Notes under the pieces: generated by a model
Told to the model about the DNA's origin: nothing
What the model saw: the letters and a program-made list of their open reading frames with translations, nothing else
Database searches by the model: none
Position numbers and translations under genes: made by a program
Source: Rhyacophila brunnea
Taxonomy: Eukaryota; Arthropoda; Insecta; Trichoptera; Rhyacophilidae
Length of the DNA stretch: 64,000 nt
Assembly: GCA_022495005.1 (NCBI GenBank)
Contig: JAGYXB010002078.1
Span: forward strand, 175,573-239,572
Direction: 5' to 3'
In this document: in pieces, positions 11,801 through 26,800 of the stretch
How the letters are laid out: each line of letters opens with the position of its first letter
How positions within the stretch are numbered: the stretch's first letter is position 1

Positions 11801-14800
11801 TCAGACTTACTAACCTTTGGCCACGATATAATATACAGAATATAATATAGAAAATTATACATTATTGTTTATTCTTTTTTTTTTTTAAATATTACAGAAA
11901 CTAATACATTAAATTATTTATGCTTCTCTACATAATGATATCAAATAGGTACCTACCATGTACCTGACTTATTTTAATTTTACATGACTATATATTTTAT
12001 TGAAATATTCCTTTTATTTTTTAATATATCTTCTTTTTAATCATTTATTTTCCTAACGTCCTAACCGAAAACCTATCCATAAAAGTCCTTATGATGATAC
12101 ACAATATTATTATGACAATGATAGTAAAATCATACCTCAATATTGACATGGGTTCTCTATAAGTCATTGAATCTGCTTGCAATATACCTTGCATACATTT
12201 CGACAGATCTCTTAAGTTAAAAACGTAATGGGATTTTTCAGGAGTCGGTAAAAATTTTGTAATAATTTTGCCGTATAAATCCACCGATGCATTCACAATT
12301 TTGTTCCCCAGAGACGACACTTCAGGCATAAAATCCACCAAATAGCCGTTCAGTATCGACTAAAATAGAGAAAATATTAAATTATATACTGTATTTTAAA
12401 TTATATACTGTATTTTAAATAAACAAAAATCCCAATTATAAGTTTCTCTAAAATTATTTATCATTGATTTAACTATCATAATGAAATGCATTATAACAAT
12501 ATTTTAACAACTAGATTCTAATGGATTCAAGCTCTGTACTATTCCATTTAAGTTGTTTCTCGCGACCCTGGTTTCGCCTTTCGGCATCTTCAAGCGTCGT
12601 GTACACTCACCAAAGGCAAACACACACTGACAACGAACAATCTTAACTTTACCTTATATAGTAAATCGATACAATAGAGTAGGTAAAAACTCCATTACCT
12701 ACCTATCTAGTCAGAGGTTACAAAAAAAAAAAATACAACACACAAATTATGAATAGTTGAAGTGTTAGTAAAAAACCTAATTAGTAAAAACCCTATCTTA
12801 TTAATAACAATACACTGGATAGCATATTATTATATTGAATCGTCAAACCTAATAATAGGTCATTATTCTTTATAAACAATAGAATACTACAATCGAGAGG
12901 TGTAAATCGTCAATTCTAAGAAAAATAATTAATGTAGTTAACTAATGAGATATTAGTCTTTAATAATACTCTTACATGGTACCTACTTTTATAACATTAT
13001 TTTTTTTAAATATACACATATACAGTGTGTTTGCCTTTGGTGAGTGTACACGACGCCAGAAGATGCCGAAAAGCGAAACCCGGGTCGCGAGAAACGAGTT
13101 AAATGGAATAGTACAGAGCTTGAATCCATTAGAATTTAAATTCAAATTCCATCAAGTTCCTTTGGTCGAAAGTATTAATATTAACAACTAGAATTCTAGA
13201 TTCTTAGAATTTAGGATTATATAATTAGTGGAGGTCGTTATTAAAATACCAACTCATTGTAAAATATTTACAAATGATATTATATCATTTATAACTATTA
13301 CAAAATTGTTGCTTCACCATTAGGTATATTATATTTTGCTTAGAAGTTACAAAAACAATTATTTTTTGGTTTGTAGAATTTAAATAATCTGTCAAAAACT
13401 TGTTTGAGGATTTTTTTACTTGCTAATCATTTTGAACAACAATTATTCACATCAAACAGTTGGCACGATAGACTCGTTGTGCCTGATATCGTCAAGTGAT
13501 TTAATAATAAATCTGATTAAATAATCTATTTTAAATCCAAAATATTTTTGTTTTGACAGCCACAAAATAGGCCTGCGGAGTTTTGGCTCGAAGCTTTATG
13601 TATGGCCGTCTTAAATAATAATTAGCCGTGCACATGCGCAACAAGCGTTGAAATACAAAAAGATTGATGACAAACATGAATCGGTAAGTTAATTCTACAA
13701 TTATGAGCTAAATAAATAATTTGCACCTACAGTAGCCGAGTTGGTAGAGGGGCAGTTTATGAAGCTGTGGGCCACAGTTTTGATCTCGCGACTGAGCAAA
13801 AAAAATACTTACTACCTACTATTAAAAAGTCAGAGTTAATACAACATCCAATCAAGGGGGCTCATATGTAAACATGGTTTAAAAAACCGACATTAATTGT
13901 GAAAGTTGGTTAAAACTATGCTTAACAAAAATTTCCTTTTTACTTTAAATATGACTTTTAACGTATCGTCATTAGGCGCCGTAATATGGAGCATGGCAAA
14001 ATGTCTAGTAAACCGAGGGGTGAGGACGTTTCTTCCACCTCCAGGTGGGGCGCAAGCTGTCGCAAGAGTCAGATCCTGAATATCTTTCCAAAACAGTATA
14101 TCCCTATCATAGAATCCTCCAAAGTCCAGTAGTTGTCTGTAAAATAATGTCATTGGCAAAATTAAACCATAAAATTAATTTCGAACACATACATAATGAT
14201 ATCGTGACTGCTAAGCTAAAGTAACGATAATTTGCATCATTACAAGGCATTATAGTAATTTGATAAAAAAATACAAGTTATATTTTCTTTAAATAATTTT
14301 CATCAGTTAACATTATTAAAAATACTACGTCATGGAATAACTTTTAATGACACACTTTTGGGACGCTGAAGTATTCTAAAAATCACATTATAGGCAAATT
14401 TCAAAATTCAAACACCCTTTCGACTTGGAATCATATATATTAAAGTTGACAATAATGAATATTTGGCACAAAACAGATTAATAAATATAATTCCGATAGG
14501 CTACACCCAATACACTACGTTTTGACGCAGGGTTTTGAATGTGTGAGTGTGCTATGAAAATGCACTACACATTATAGATGTTCGATAGTGTGTGTTGCAA
14601 CCTTTAAATACACCAATATTGAATGAGCGTCAGCGCATAAACCGAGACCAGTTGTCAGAACGAAAGCCAAGCGTATTCTTAACACGTGTTTAAGTTATGC
14701 CATATTCTCTCACACTAGAGATCGGTTGCCTGTTACTCCGCACCCGTTAAGTATTTCAGTTCCCATTATTAACAGTGTTCCCTGGTATTTGCAGATACAC

Positions 14801-17800
14801 TTGTGTATTAGAGTGTGTAATATAATGGGATACTGTTTGTTTAATGTTATGTAACACGGGATTTTTTAAACAAAAAAAAATATTATTATATAATGTCATG
14901 CACGCCGCGCTGGCGGCCAGTAAGTCTACATACATTTTATAAACCTATTTATATATAAGTTTTAATAGTGATAATATCTGATAATAAATTATATGGATAT
15001 AAGTCCCACATCACACGACATTTTCTCCCAAATTAGCTAGTCCTCAATATTGTATTGACAACAAAAATAGATATAGATACATATAAAACTGTGTTGGACC
15101 AAAATTAAATTATTTTTTCACAAAGAGTCCAAAACGAGGGTTAAATATTTTATTAGATAAATAAATCATTGGTCATTGTTGTAGAGCCCATTGTTTTAAA
15201 AAAAATATTATTTTTCGATTGCATATTTCCTTCAAATTATTACCATTAATTTCAATATGCAACAATCATCATTTTCCACTAACAGTTTACCATATTGGAT
15301 TCGAAGTATGAGCAATAACCAGCACTATCATCGAAATTCACAGTTTCGTATCATGGCTTGACTATAGTAGTCTTGATCCTTAGGAATGTATGTTTTGTAT
15401 CTGTTGAGAATGTCACACCAAAAACAGATGAAAACTTACACTGATCGTAATTAAATAATGTGGAATAAGTATTGTATATTATTGCCTTGTATTTAAATAA
15501 CTATACGTATTTCCATTGATATCGATGGTTGACACTAATATTGTCATTGATAAATGACGTCAATATTGTAAAAGTAACAATCGTCACGTCTTGTTCTCCA
15601 TGGCTGCTTTTCGCATCTCCTAAAACTAAAATAAAAAACACCCCAATATAACCTAGCATATACACATACCCTGTGTATCCAGGACATCGACTGTATTACC
15701 TTTTTAGATTTCCATAATTATCCGCTACCTCAGATACACACTTGAACGACACTTACCAGTTTTTGAGGTAAAATTTCATGTCAATGTTTCATGTCTCCGT
15801 GGTTCAAAGGTCTCGAGCTCCGTGGTCATAAAATATATTTGGAGATTCTTTAGAGATTTTTGACACGTGACTATAGTTGTTGTTCTGTTTTTAACATACC
15901 TCAATAATTCTATAGTTGACTGTGATCCATACATGTCTAATTTTGGCATATTAACATCGTCAATAAATACCAACATCTGTTTCCCAAAGGGTGGTCCTAA
16001 AACTGTTCGCTTTCGTTTATCTAAACGCGATTCAATGATTTCCTAAAAATATCCAAGATAAACTCCATTATATTCACTATGTTATGTGCAATCAAAGATA
16101 TTGAATAAATATTTTGTATACGAAGAAATATCGTAATCATATGAAAGTTAAGAAAAGAGATTTGAGAGACTGGATTACTAGTTTTCATAGAAATTGTCAA
16201 GAGTCAAAAATGCGTTTATTTTTGTTCCATAAAAATGACACTAAAGTCATGTTGGGTTAAGTTGCTTTGTAAATTTGCTTCAGCGATTTCGGTAGAAACG
16301 CCAAAATTTTCATATATAGATGCTACTCCAACATCTTTATAATATGCAATCATTTCAGTAATTATAACGAGTTTTCTTTGGTAAAGCACATTAAGAGACA
16401 TTTTCCTATGGGTATACAATATAGGTCTTCCGCCTCTATAAAGTGCGTTAACAGGTTACAACTTAGGTTATTTGCCGAAAAATAATATAAGACGAAATCA
16501 ATAAAGTTCTGGTTTTCTGCAAAGCAGAAAATTGTCACTTAAGCGTCAAATATATTATGATGCACGTCGCGTACTATCACTTGACATCACAGTATCGTTT
16601 TTCTTGGTGTCTCATGTCTCATGTTTTTTGCTTTTAGCGGTTGGCACTATGTATTTTATATAAGAATGTTGTCTATTATCTATATTCTGCAAGTTGGGTT
16701 CTGTTCAAAATATTATCTATGGATGCAACATCGCAAGTAATTTTAACGTACGCACACAACAACTATTAAAATTAATTGAAAGCATATATTAGTGATGGCG
16801 CTCTAAATCATTAAATTTACAGAGATGGTGATCGTTCAAAATATTCTGCAAAATGACGAAACCATAGACTAAATTTGTCGCCGTGACAGCATGACAGTAC
16901 GCGACGTGCATCATAATGTAATTGAAGCATTACGCTCTTTAAACTTAGTAAAGCCGATAATAAAATACATTTTACCTGTGTTCTGCCACTATTTGTTTGG
17001 GCCGAAAAGTTTAACGTGAAATGCAAAAATGTCTCAGATTCACTGAGAATTTTTAAAACAGCTTTAGTTATAACTGATTTACCGACACCTGAAAATAAAG
17101 CATTGTATCAAAAAATCTTAGAAGATTGATGATTTATGAATTATTATGTTATATTATGAATTGCTAAAAAATAATGAATACAAGAAAAAACCGCTGCGTT
17201 GCAAAAACACAACTGACATAAAGCATGTCTTTGATTCTGTCCAAAAAGTCAAATTCAACTGTTTTTGTTTTCATGAACATATTATGCTTAACAGATAGGT
17301 ACAGCTCATAATTTATATTATAAAACTAATTTATTGCTAGTAGCAGATTCTCATAAAGAATCTAAGAGGTATCTTATATACTGAAAATGAGTATCTTGGT
17401 ATCAAAGTGGGACAAACGCCACCTCCCACTAAATTCAGGTTTTAACTGATTATGGTAGTGCAAGTGATGCTCTTTTTAAAAAATCCACCAAAAGTATCAA
17501 AAACGGTAGTTTTCATAGAGATTTTTGAGTTTAAAGTTGGCATGTTATATGAAAAACGGACACTTTTCACACATGTTTGTGAGTCTCCTGTAAAATTTTG
17601 TAAATGGCTTATGTCCCACTTTTATACCAAGGTACTCAAATGTCCATAATAATATATTCTGTCTTAGAGCGTATCGCATTAAAATATAATATGTATTGTT
17701 TCACTGATACGATATACAGTTTTTTATGTATAATATCTGCGTTAGATTAAACAGAATCATAGTTTGAAAGAGCACTGGGCCATATAGGTACACGTGGTGA

Positions 17801-20800
17801 GGATCAGTGACGTCCCGTGGGGGTAGGCAGATTGAGGATAATCATTGGGTATATATAGAAATAGTTAGGTACCTAAGCTTGGTAATAATGTAAATATCTT
17901 TCTATTAAAAAAAACACCTCACTGGTAGGAAACAAAATGTAATAATAAACATAAAAGGTTTAACAGTACTGTAATTTTAATGTGAGTTTCGCGATGTCTA
18001 GTATACTTCCGCTGTCCTTGGACGTCACGCCCTTGATGACCAGCAATGATACGTGCAGATTTTCGAATTATATATGAATTATAGGTAGGTAGGTACATAC
18101 GTACCTAATTAATTTATCCAAATAATTTTGGACTCGCAATATTGTAAATTAGGTTTAGTGGGTCTAAGTTTAGTGGTATATATTATGTTAGTAATGTATC
18201 CATTTAACATATTTCTTAGATAGTCGAATCATGAAAGGATGATAAAAAATACTGTATAAAAAATGGGGCGGCATTTTGGCGCTGCCTAGGGGCGGAATTT
18301 CGTCTAGAGACGTCACTGGTGAGGATCTTCTCTGATCATTTTTACACGAACAATTCGGCCAATTTTTTATGTTATCAAACGTACCCAATCAGTAATTTGG
18401 TCGCAGGATGGGAAGTTACACCGTGTATAAAACATTTTTACCTGTATTGCCTGTTAGCATGATAGGTTTCTTTGTTTTTATCAAACATTCCATGATATAG
18501 CCGTAGCGGACAGTGTCAATCGTTGGTACTAGGATGTCAAAAAACGGCTCGTTTGGATCATATGTGTAAGAAGGGACAAGTATATCCCAAGGTTCGTAAC
18601 ATCTAGCTCTTGTGTTTACGAATACGTTCCATAGATTTTCCGGTAAAAATCTGAAATAACAAGAACGTTATATTTTTATAATATTATGCACTTTGCCATT
18701 TTGATCGTCATCTCCGTATATTATGTCCCCATATCCAAATCGTCCTTGAAATGAATAGGTACTTAATTTACAACGTCTAGTATGTGGATCCTGTAATTTT
18801 TCTTATTGTTTATTATGACGATATTTACCACCTCCCCAAACTTCAAACTAAACATAAAGAAGTCTTTAAAATTAAGAATAAATATCGCTCAAACTCAGAA
18901 ATTACTAAAAATATTTATTATTAAATATTAATATGTTTTATTTTTGATAGGTAGGTAATTGATATCAAGGTATTTTAATGTCAAAATAGCTTATGTGTTG
19001 TGTTCGAGGTTAAAATGATTTTCGTTCTTTGTTTTTCAGTTGAAATGGGTAAAAAAAACCTTGTTGACAACAGTAGTCTATATAAATAAAAATAAATGTT
19101 TGTTTGTCTGTCCCGTATGCGTTCCTATGCCATTCATCCGATTGCGATGAAACTTTCGTCAGTTGTTGTGCGCACACCCGCGAACGTTTCTGTATTAATA
19201 AAACTATCTTTTTTTTATTCTTCTTCATTCTATCTTATTCTATTCGTATGCATTCCTATACCAAATTTGGAAAATCTAACATGGACACCTGTATGTGGCC
19301 TAGTCACGCGTTGGAAAATCTTCTGATTTATTCGTGTAGGTACGCACCAGAGAGAAAAACAAAAAATATTATGTATCCATAAGCACTTCAATAAACAGAA
19401 TTAAAACACAAACACTCTCTTACTTTGGGTGGCATTGCAACGCATGCTGGGTACTCGCTAATTCATTATAAAAAGCAGTAGTATTTTTGTCGCTTCAACA
19501 TGTGAAAAAGTGTTACGAGAATTTTATAGTTTTTGTATAATTTTTTTTCCTGACCATGTCCAATCCTAATAAGATCATTATGGGCTTCCACAAAATGGAG
19601 GTTTGTATTAACAGATTTTATTTTGACAAGAAATGGATGTCAGCCACTTGCCCAACCTATTCGGCCCATACTCTGACTCATACACAAACTAAAAAACAAT
19701 ATGTGTACTTACCAGACCCAGGATTAAGCCCCGCGGAGATTGTGGGTGATATAATTTATTTTTACAAGTACGGACATTTATTGTTATTTTTTGGTTTAGT
19801 GGTTTTCGTTTATTCTTATCTTATTGAGTACGCAACTATTTGTCACTGCAATTAATAGCGATGTGTGGTTAATAATTTTTTTATTTTATTTTCTTTAATT
19901 TATTACCAGATGACTGTTAAATCTAAGTAGGCACGGAATACAAGTAAAACCTAAATAAATGACTTAAGTATCACTAGCTTATTATAATTTTAGGGACACT
20001 GATTTATGTCATTGAGATATGATTAAAGATAAATCTTACGTGGAACTAATCGTTTCTTCAAACTGATTTTTTATGAAAACTTCAAACTTGCTGCGGTCGT
20101 CATCTTGTAGATTGCCTCCAATTGACCACGTATAAGAAAATAAAAAACATTGAAATATGTAAATTTTCAACGATTCTATATCCGTCACTTTATCTTCTGT
20201 GTTTGAGAGAAGCGACTCAAGAATACGACAAAGCATTTCAGCCTTACTAAGATCCACCTGAGGAAATAGAAAAAGATTTTCAAGACACAGGATATGCATT
20301 TTTTTTTAATTAAAGTCTACAAATAAATAAATAATAATTTATAAGTTAATTGGACATAGAAAATAGATATCAAGAATTCAACAATAGCAATGTCAATATG
20401 ATTATAAACCAAGGCCTGAACAAAAACGGACCATAGTATGCATTCAGCACGCTTATATCTCCGCACTATGCGGTAGAGTAAAATAGAATTTCTACGGCTG
20501 AATTAAATATTTTTTTCTTAGCGTCGCCGGTAAAAATGGATTAGACTGATTACATTCATTTTAAAACTGCGAGCACATGTTGCTGAAATTTATTGTTTTT
20601 GTGTTAATATAAAGATAATGGTAATTATTTTAGTAGTAGAGCATATTGTTATATATGTTGTGTTTAAATTTGGTAGCCATACTGGGAAGCAACACGATGG
20701 TATAACGTTGCATCAGTGACGCCCCTAGACAAAATGCCGCCCTATTTTTATACAGTATTTTTTATCATCCTTTCATGACTCCAATATCTATGAAATGTGT

Positions 20801-23800
20801 TGTATGGATACATTACTAACAAAATATATTCCACTAAATATGAGAATAAAGCTAATAACTATGTTAGATACTTATCCAAAATCACCAGAAGTCTGCGGTT
20901 CTATTTGGTAGATATATCTGACACAATTGGTTTATACCATTTAGAAATATACAGATTTATAATTTTCACACCATTTTTAGTATGCTATTATTGTACAACA
21001 TAATATAAACGAAATAATTTAACTATTTCTATATAATATATAGAAATATACCAAATGATTCTCCTTGATTTAACACCCTTCCAGTAACTGCGCCCCCAGG
21101 CGACGCTCAATCTGCCTACCCCCACGGGACGTCACCGAGTTGCATAGTTAGTTGATAATAATAAAATTAAGGTTCTACTGTGCGTTATAGTACGCAAGAA
21201 ACACGGCTTCATTTTGTCGAAAAATAGGCGATCTCTATATATCATTACTCTGAGTTATGAAGTTATGAGTTATGATATTATGCAGTTAGCACAGATTAAA
21301 GTGGCAGTAGGTAATCAGTAGTACAATTTATATATAGTCATAGAGACAGAGTGTAGAGGTTTACCCAACTCTACAACCGACGTATTATTGTCTGTGGTCA
21401 TTTGTATAGCACAGACAATAATACTAAGCGGAAATGAGAGTTAACAAATCAGTCGCATTTTCGGCCTAGAACTTATCTGTACAGTCAAATATTCACGCGC
21501 GACTCCGTGAACATCAAATTCAATGAAAATCACAATGTGAATATTACGTTAACTAAATTCAATTTCAGTGTCACAACCCGATAATGCCGTGTACAATCCA
21601 AAATGTTTTACCACAATATAAAACAAACAATGTCAACGCTGTGTCTTATTTCTATTGTGCCCCGAACATTATAATATCGCACACACGACGCAACCTTCTG
21701 CATACAATTAATAGATGTTGGATCCCTCACAACCAACAACAAAAGATCCAATATCTATAAAAGTAATGACAATAAATCCCTCTATCAAAACCCCGTCAGA
21801 CATAAACTCCCCCGTTAATAACCCCCGTTTGCTAATCTCTCCCATTTGACTTGCCATTTACGCCGCGTCCCATTCCTACTCCAAGATACTTTTTAGAATA
21901 TCTAAATTTCAATGACCAACACTTGAGGTAGGAGACGTAGACTCTCAAAAAAAATCAAAGATTCTTGAAATCAGTTTCATCTTATTATAGTATCATTATT
22001 AACACAATTAAAATGTAGTTAATACATTCTCTTCGATTAGTGATGTACAAATCGCGGCCCATGGGCCATCACCAAATTTATCATTGAATACGACAAAATG
22101 CTAATTTCCTATATACGAAGCTCGATTTTGCAATTACATAATATGTACATAATGCAAAGTTAAGCGTGATTGGAGTAGTCATTGACCCTTCTTTTAAATA
22201 GGCTGTGCGCCACTCTTTTAGATGAAGGTAAAAGTAAGATTTTTTAAAAATAAATTTCTAAGTAAGTTTGTTTGATTTCCGTTTCCTACTTGGGCCCGAG
22301 TGAGATGGGCATATAAAATATACAAAGTTTGTTCGTTCAAATTGCATTTCCTGCAAATTCCAATTTTTGAATTTTCACGTTAGATCAAGAAAAAGTTTGC
22401 ATATTATTTGGAATTCGACTTAGAAATTAGGTGTCAGAATTGTTTTCATCTTAGAACTATATATAGATATTTTAATATTGAAGAATATATTTTTTATTGT
22501 TTTGTTAAGTAAAATAAATATATATCGACCGATGAAGCGACATCGTGCGAAGCCGGGTACTTCAACTAGTAAATTATAATTTCAATCCTCATCGATTCAT
22601 ATACAGCACAGGTTCTCAAGCTTATTTCGACCACCGCCCACTTTGAGATTTAAAAAAAAATCTAGTGCCCCCATATTTTTTAACTTACCTTTTTACATTA
22701 CCATCTCTTGCGTATCTTAAAAACAGTTATTGCAAATATAATTTTTAAACATGCATTATTATATGGATATGATAGATAGGGTGTGACCCATATCCTATTT
22801 CTGAGATCAAAGAATGTTTCAATGAGAGGAAATAAAACTCATACTTAATCATATTTAGAAGTATTTTTATTAACATTAAAAGAAGGCTTAGAATTTAAAA
22901 TTATCTAACGTGAAGGATGAATCTTCGGATGGGGATGGGATCGCCGCGATCGACCGAATTTTTTTTTTTGAAAAACCTTGGACTACGTACATGAAATATA
23001 AAGCTGCATCCAATTTAACCGTCTATACGGGACTCCAAGCATCCGAGTAGTAAATCGTATCTCAAGTGGTGTCGTGTCTAGATTCCGTCGGATTTTTATA
23101 AATAGAATTTGTCTGCCGTCGCCCCTCTAGATTTCCTTAACGCCCCCTAATTTTCATTGAGCCTTCTACTGCCCCCCTGAAAGCCTCCAGCGGCCACAAT
23201 GGGGCGTTATCGCCCACTTTGAGAAAGACTGACATAGAGTATCGAAAATACAGATATGTAAGCATTTTTATTTAATTAAATAGTTTAATTGAAAAACCAC
23301 ACCTGATCGATTCCGCAATGACAGTGTTTCGTGACGAAGACAAAGCCGTCGTCAATGTGCGTAAACAAGGTGTATATGTATATCTTTGTTTCTCTGGTGA
23401 CGATGTTGTTGATCGGCAAACCGGCGAGCCACGTTTGCACGATGGGATACCAACGTATCTCGCTGGGGTCAATGTAGACCATCCCACACCGAGACACGGT
23501 GGCTGGCGATGCCTGCGCTAGGTCCGCCACCTGAAAAAGTTTGTCGGACATGTTGCAATACTGTTATTGAAAGCGCTCCGTCCTCTCACGCGTCTACATA
23601 ATAATTATTAGAACGTCTCTTCTGTCAGTTTACACTACATTCTGGACACTGACGTGACAGTCATAATAATATACGTGTATTATAGACGTCGTAGTCTAAT
23701 AATAAAAAAAAATCGCCTGCGGTGCTATTTTACTTTACCATTATTTTTTACATTTTAATATAGGTATGTGGTTGTGATGAAATTTTTGAATATTGTGTGG

Positions 23801-26800
23801 CAATACCCCACAATACCATAATTCAATAGGAAGTAATAAATAAAATACAAACATCGCTAAAATTACACTGAAGACGCTTGATTTTACTTCGAATCCTATT
23901 TGGAAAACGCTACTGTAGAGCATCACACTGCCTTTAACTTTGGCGATAGATAAGAGGGCCCGCCAAAGATCCTAGCCTGGGGGCCCGCTTCAGGATGTGG
24001 GGGCCATGTTTACAACAAACCAACGTACCTCAAATATCATGTGTATGTATGGAGTGAGCTTAATCCTCTCCGAATTGGCTAAACATAACATTTTGTTATC
24101 GTCTAAAACCGTATTCATATTCTCGATCCAAACTGCATCGACTGGTCCATCGCATATGATCCATTGGTGATCGTTTTGCTGACACTGGAATATAGGCACA
24201 TCGTAATATTAATAATTTAGGTACCCGGGGCAACGCATCCTAAGTCTGGTTCCATGAATAAACAGAACATGAAGAAACAAAACGGTGACAAAACAGAACT
24301 ATGACATTTCAAAAAAATATAACATGTAATATTGAAATTGTAATATCTCTATAAAATATAAAATGTTGTATAGATTTTTAATACCACAAGTTTTCAATAG
24401 AGAGATTTTCAAGAACAAAAAACATGTGTGTCTGCCCTCGGTGGAAGCATTTATAATATCTATCGAAAAAGTTCTACATTTATATCAGACAAACTGATGC
24501 CTATTTACCTGCACTGCTCTTCTTAAAGCAATCGCCAACAGACCGTCTTTCCACTCCAATGTGATATTATTCACTTCTCCATATAATTCACCCATCGTCA
24601 AAGATTTAGGGTTCATTGTATATTTGTGAACAATTTGCGAATATGGATCCAGGTCGCCCTGTTCACACAGATCTCCCAAAGTATCCCCTAAAACCTGCGC
24701 AAAGATCCAATAATATTGTTTAAATATTTTAATTAAGTAGTTTTAGTAATTTAATAATTAATTAGTTTAATATTGTTTAAATAGAATGTAATAAGTACGC
24801 GGAAAAGCTATCGTCTGTGTAGATCGACCTTTTGATACATCAATGGGCAGTATGACCTTCGTTATTTTTCTCTAGTCAATCACTTCAAACACTTTCGAAT
24901 CTTTTTATAGGGCACAGGCCATCAAGCCAGCACATTGAGGTATTCCCGCACTTCGTTTTTATTGAGGCGCTTTTTGGTGTTTGTTCATCTATTCATCCTA
25001 TCGCAGGCGTTGTTGGGTATTGATGGATCTAATGACACCAGGGACATCAAAGAGCTTGCAAGACTCACATAATGAAAGAACCGGAGGCCAAAGACTAATA
25101 TTTTACACTCAAACACGCTTAGATTCTAGAAATCACTGACATTATTTATGTAGCACAATCACCACAATTGAGTAATCATATTTACGTTTACTTTTAAATA
25201 TATAATTACAAATTTATATACTTATATCCTTTGAAGTGGCGCCAGATATTTCAATTTAGAACTAAATTTTTGAGGATTTTCAAAACAAATGAATGCAGCA
25301 TTTTCTGTCATTCGCATTATGCACTAGCAAGCTATACCATGGCCCCCACAAGGAGGGGAGGCTGACAGGGCGCTAGCCTCCTGGGGGTCCGGGCTCGGGA
25401 GGGGCCCGGTGAGGTCAGTCGACCAGATAAGTGAGATAAACACACAGAAAAAATTTGCTTTAATAGTAAAAAAAGTCACATGCGGCGCTATTTTCCTTCA
25501 ATAATTTTATTACTTAAAATTATGTGGTTATGTGATAAAATTTTTAATTGTGTATTGACACTCGACAACTTCTTAATTCAAATGGACGTAAGTATTAAAA
25601 TATACAACAAAAAACACTAAATATACACATTATATACCGCGTACACCATTTGGAAAACGCTACTGTAGAACATCACACTGCCTTTATCCTTAGAGATAGG
25701 TAGAGGAGAGGGGGGCCCGCAAAAGATCCTAGCATGGGGCCCGGTTCAGGATGTGGGGGCCATGCTATACAATAATCTCATGTAAAAATTAGTTAATAAT
25801 CGTAATAAGTCTACGATGATGGTGATCCACTTTTATGTAATATTGAATTCACTACCAATTAGCAAATTCTACACCACATTAATTCCTGTCACAGGGAGCA
25901 GTAGGTAGATACTAGGCAACTAGTGTTTTATTATGTCTATAATTTTATTTAAATCATAAAAACCCTTAGAATGGTAGTCTTTCCCCCGCCCGTAGGTCCA
26001 ACTAACATCACTCCCCACCGGACGATCATAGTCTCATGGAGTTGAATAACCTTTTGGAATTGACTCTTCTCTTTCTGAAGATTTTTCCGTAAGACTACTG
26101 CCTCTAAAAATATAATATATAATGTTATTTTTTTAAAATCACCCAGTTCTACTGTCGTATAAACTAGAGGAACTTTTTTAGTTGCACTAGGCCGTTAGTG
26201 GTGCAATACGAATTAAGTGATACGACGACTCATGATTAAATTGAAAACGACTTTCTCACAGGCAATACTTCAGTTGAGGCATGGTCTAAAAATATCGTGA
26301 CTAGGCGATGTGCGGATTGTGCAAACGACGCGTGCCAAACGAAATATAATTTGTCATAAAAATTCAACATGCGTCCGTTTAATGTTATGTTTTTTGTTAT
26401 ATTAGTAATAATAATAGTATATTCATTTACATGTTTTCCTTTTCAAGTACATAGTAAAGTTTTTTAGTCATCTTTACACGATTTATGAATATATTCCTCC
26501 GACGCCATGACAAAACAAATTGACGTGCTCACACCTCGACCGTCGGTCAATTTCATCGCACCTGCTGTTGAAAATTATTTGCCGTTTCACTGATGTATGC
26601 TCTTAATGGAATAAAAATAGGAATTGTTAAACCTCACTGAAATCATATCAACTGATTGTAGGTACATACTTTTTACATTTTTAAGACTCTATTCCATTCA
26701 CATGGTGTGATCGATGCATTGGAAATGCCTAGTTTAAGTGAATTAAGATATATTTAATAAACATAAGCGAGTAGTAAAAAATGCAGCTTCTTCCATAGTA

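Noticed and set aside
13725..13800. Functional tRNA gene
   Set aside because: The B box is degenerate and the arms are incomplete.
17452..17649. 65-codon plus-strand frame
   Set aside because: It lies inside a MITE with 26-bp inverted ends and has no transposase motif.
19556..19855. 99-codon plus-strand frame with a hydrophobic segment, looking like a small membrane protein
   Set aside because: It lies across an inverted copy of the tRNA-derived SINE family A, including its B-box region.
23318..23521. 67-codon plus-strand frame
   Set aside because: It is the antisense of dynein exon 31, whose minus-strand frame carries an invariant dynein motif.
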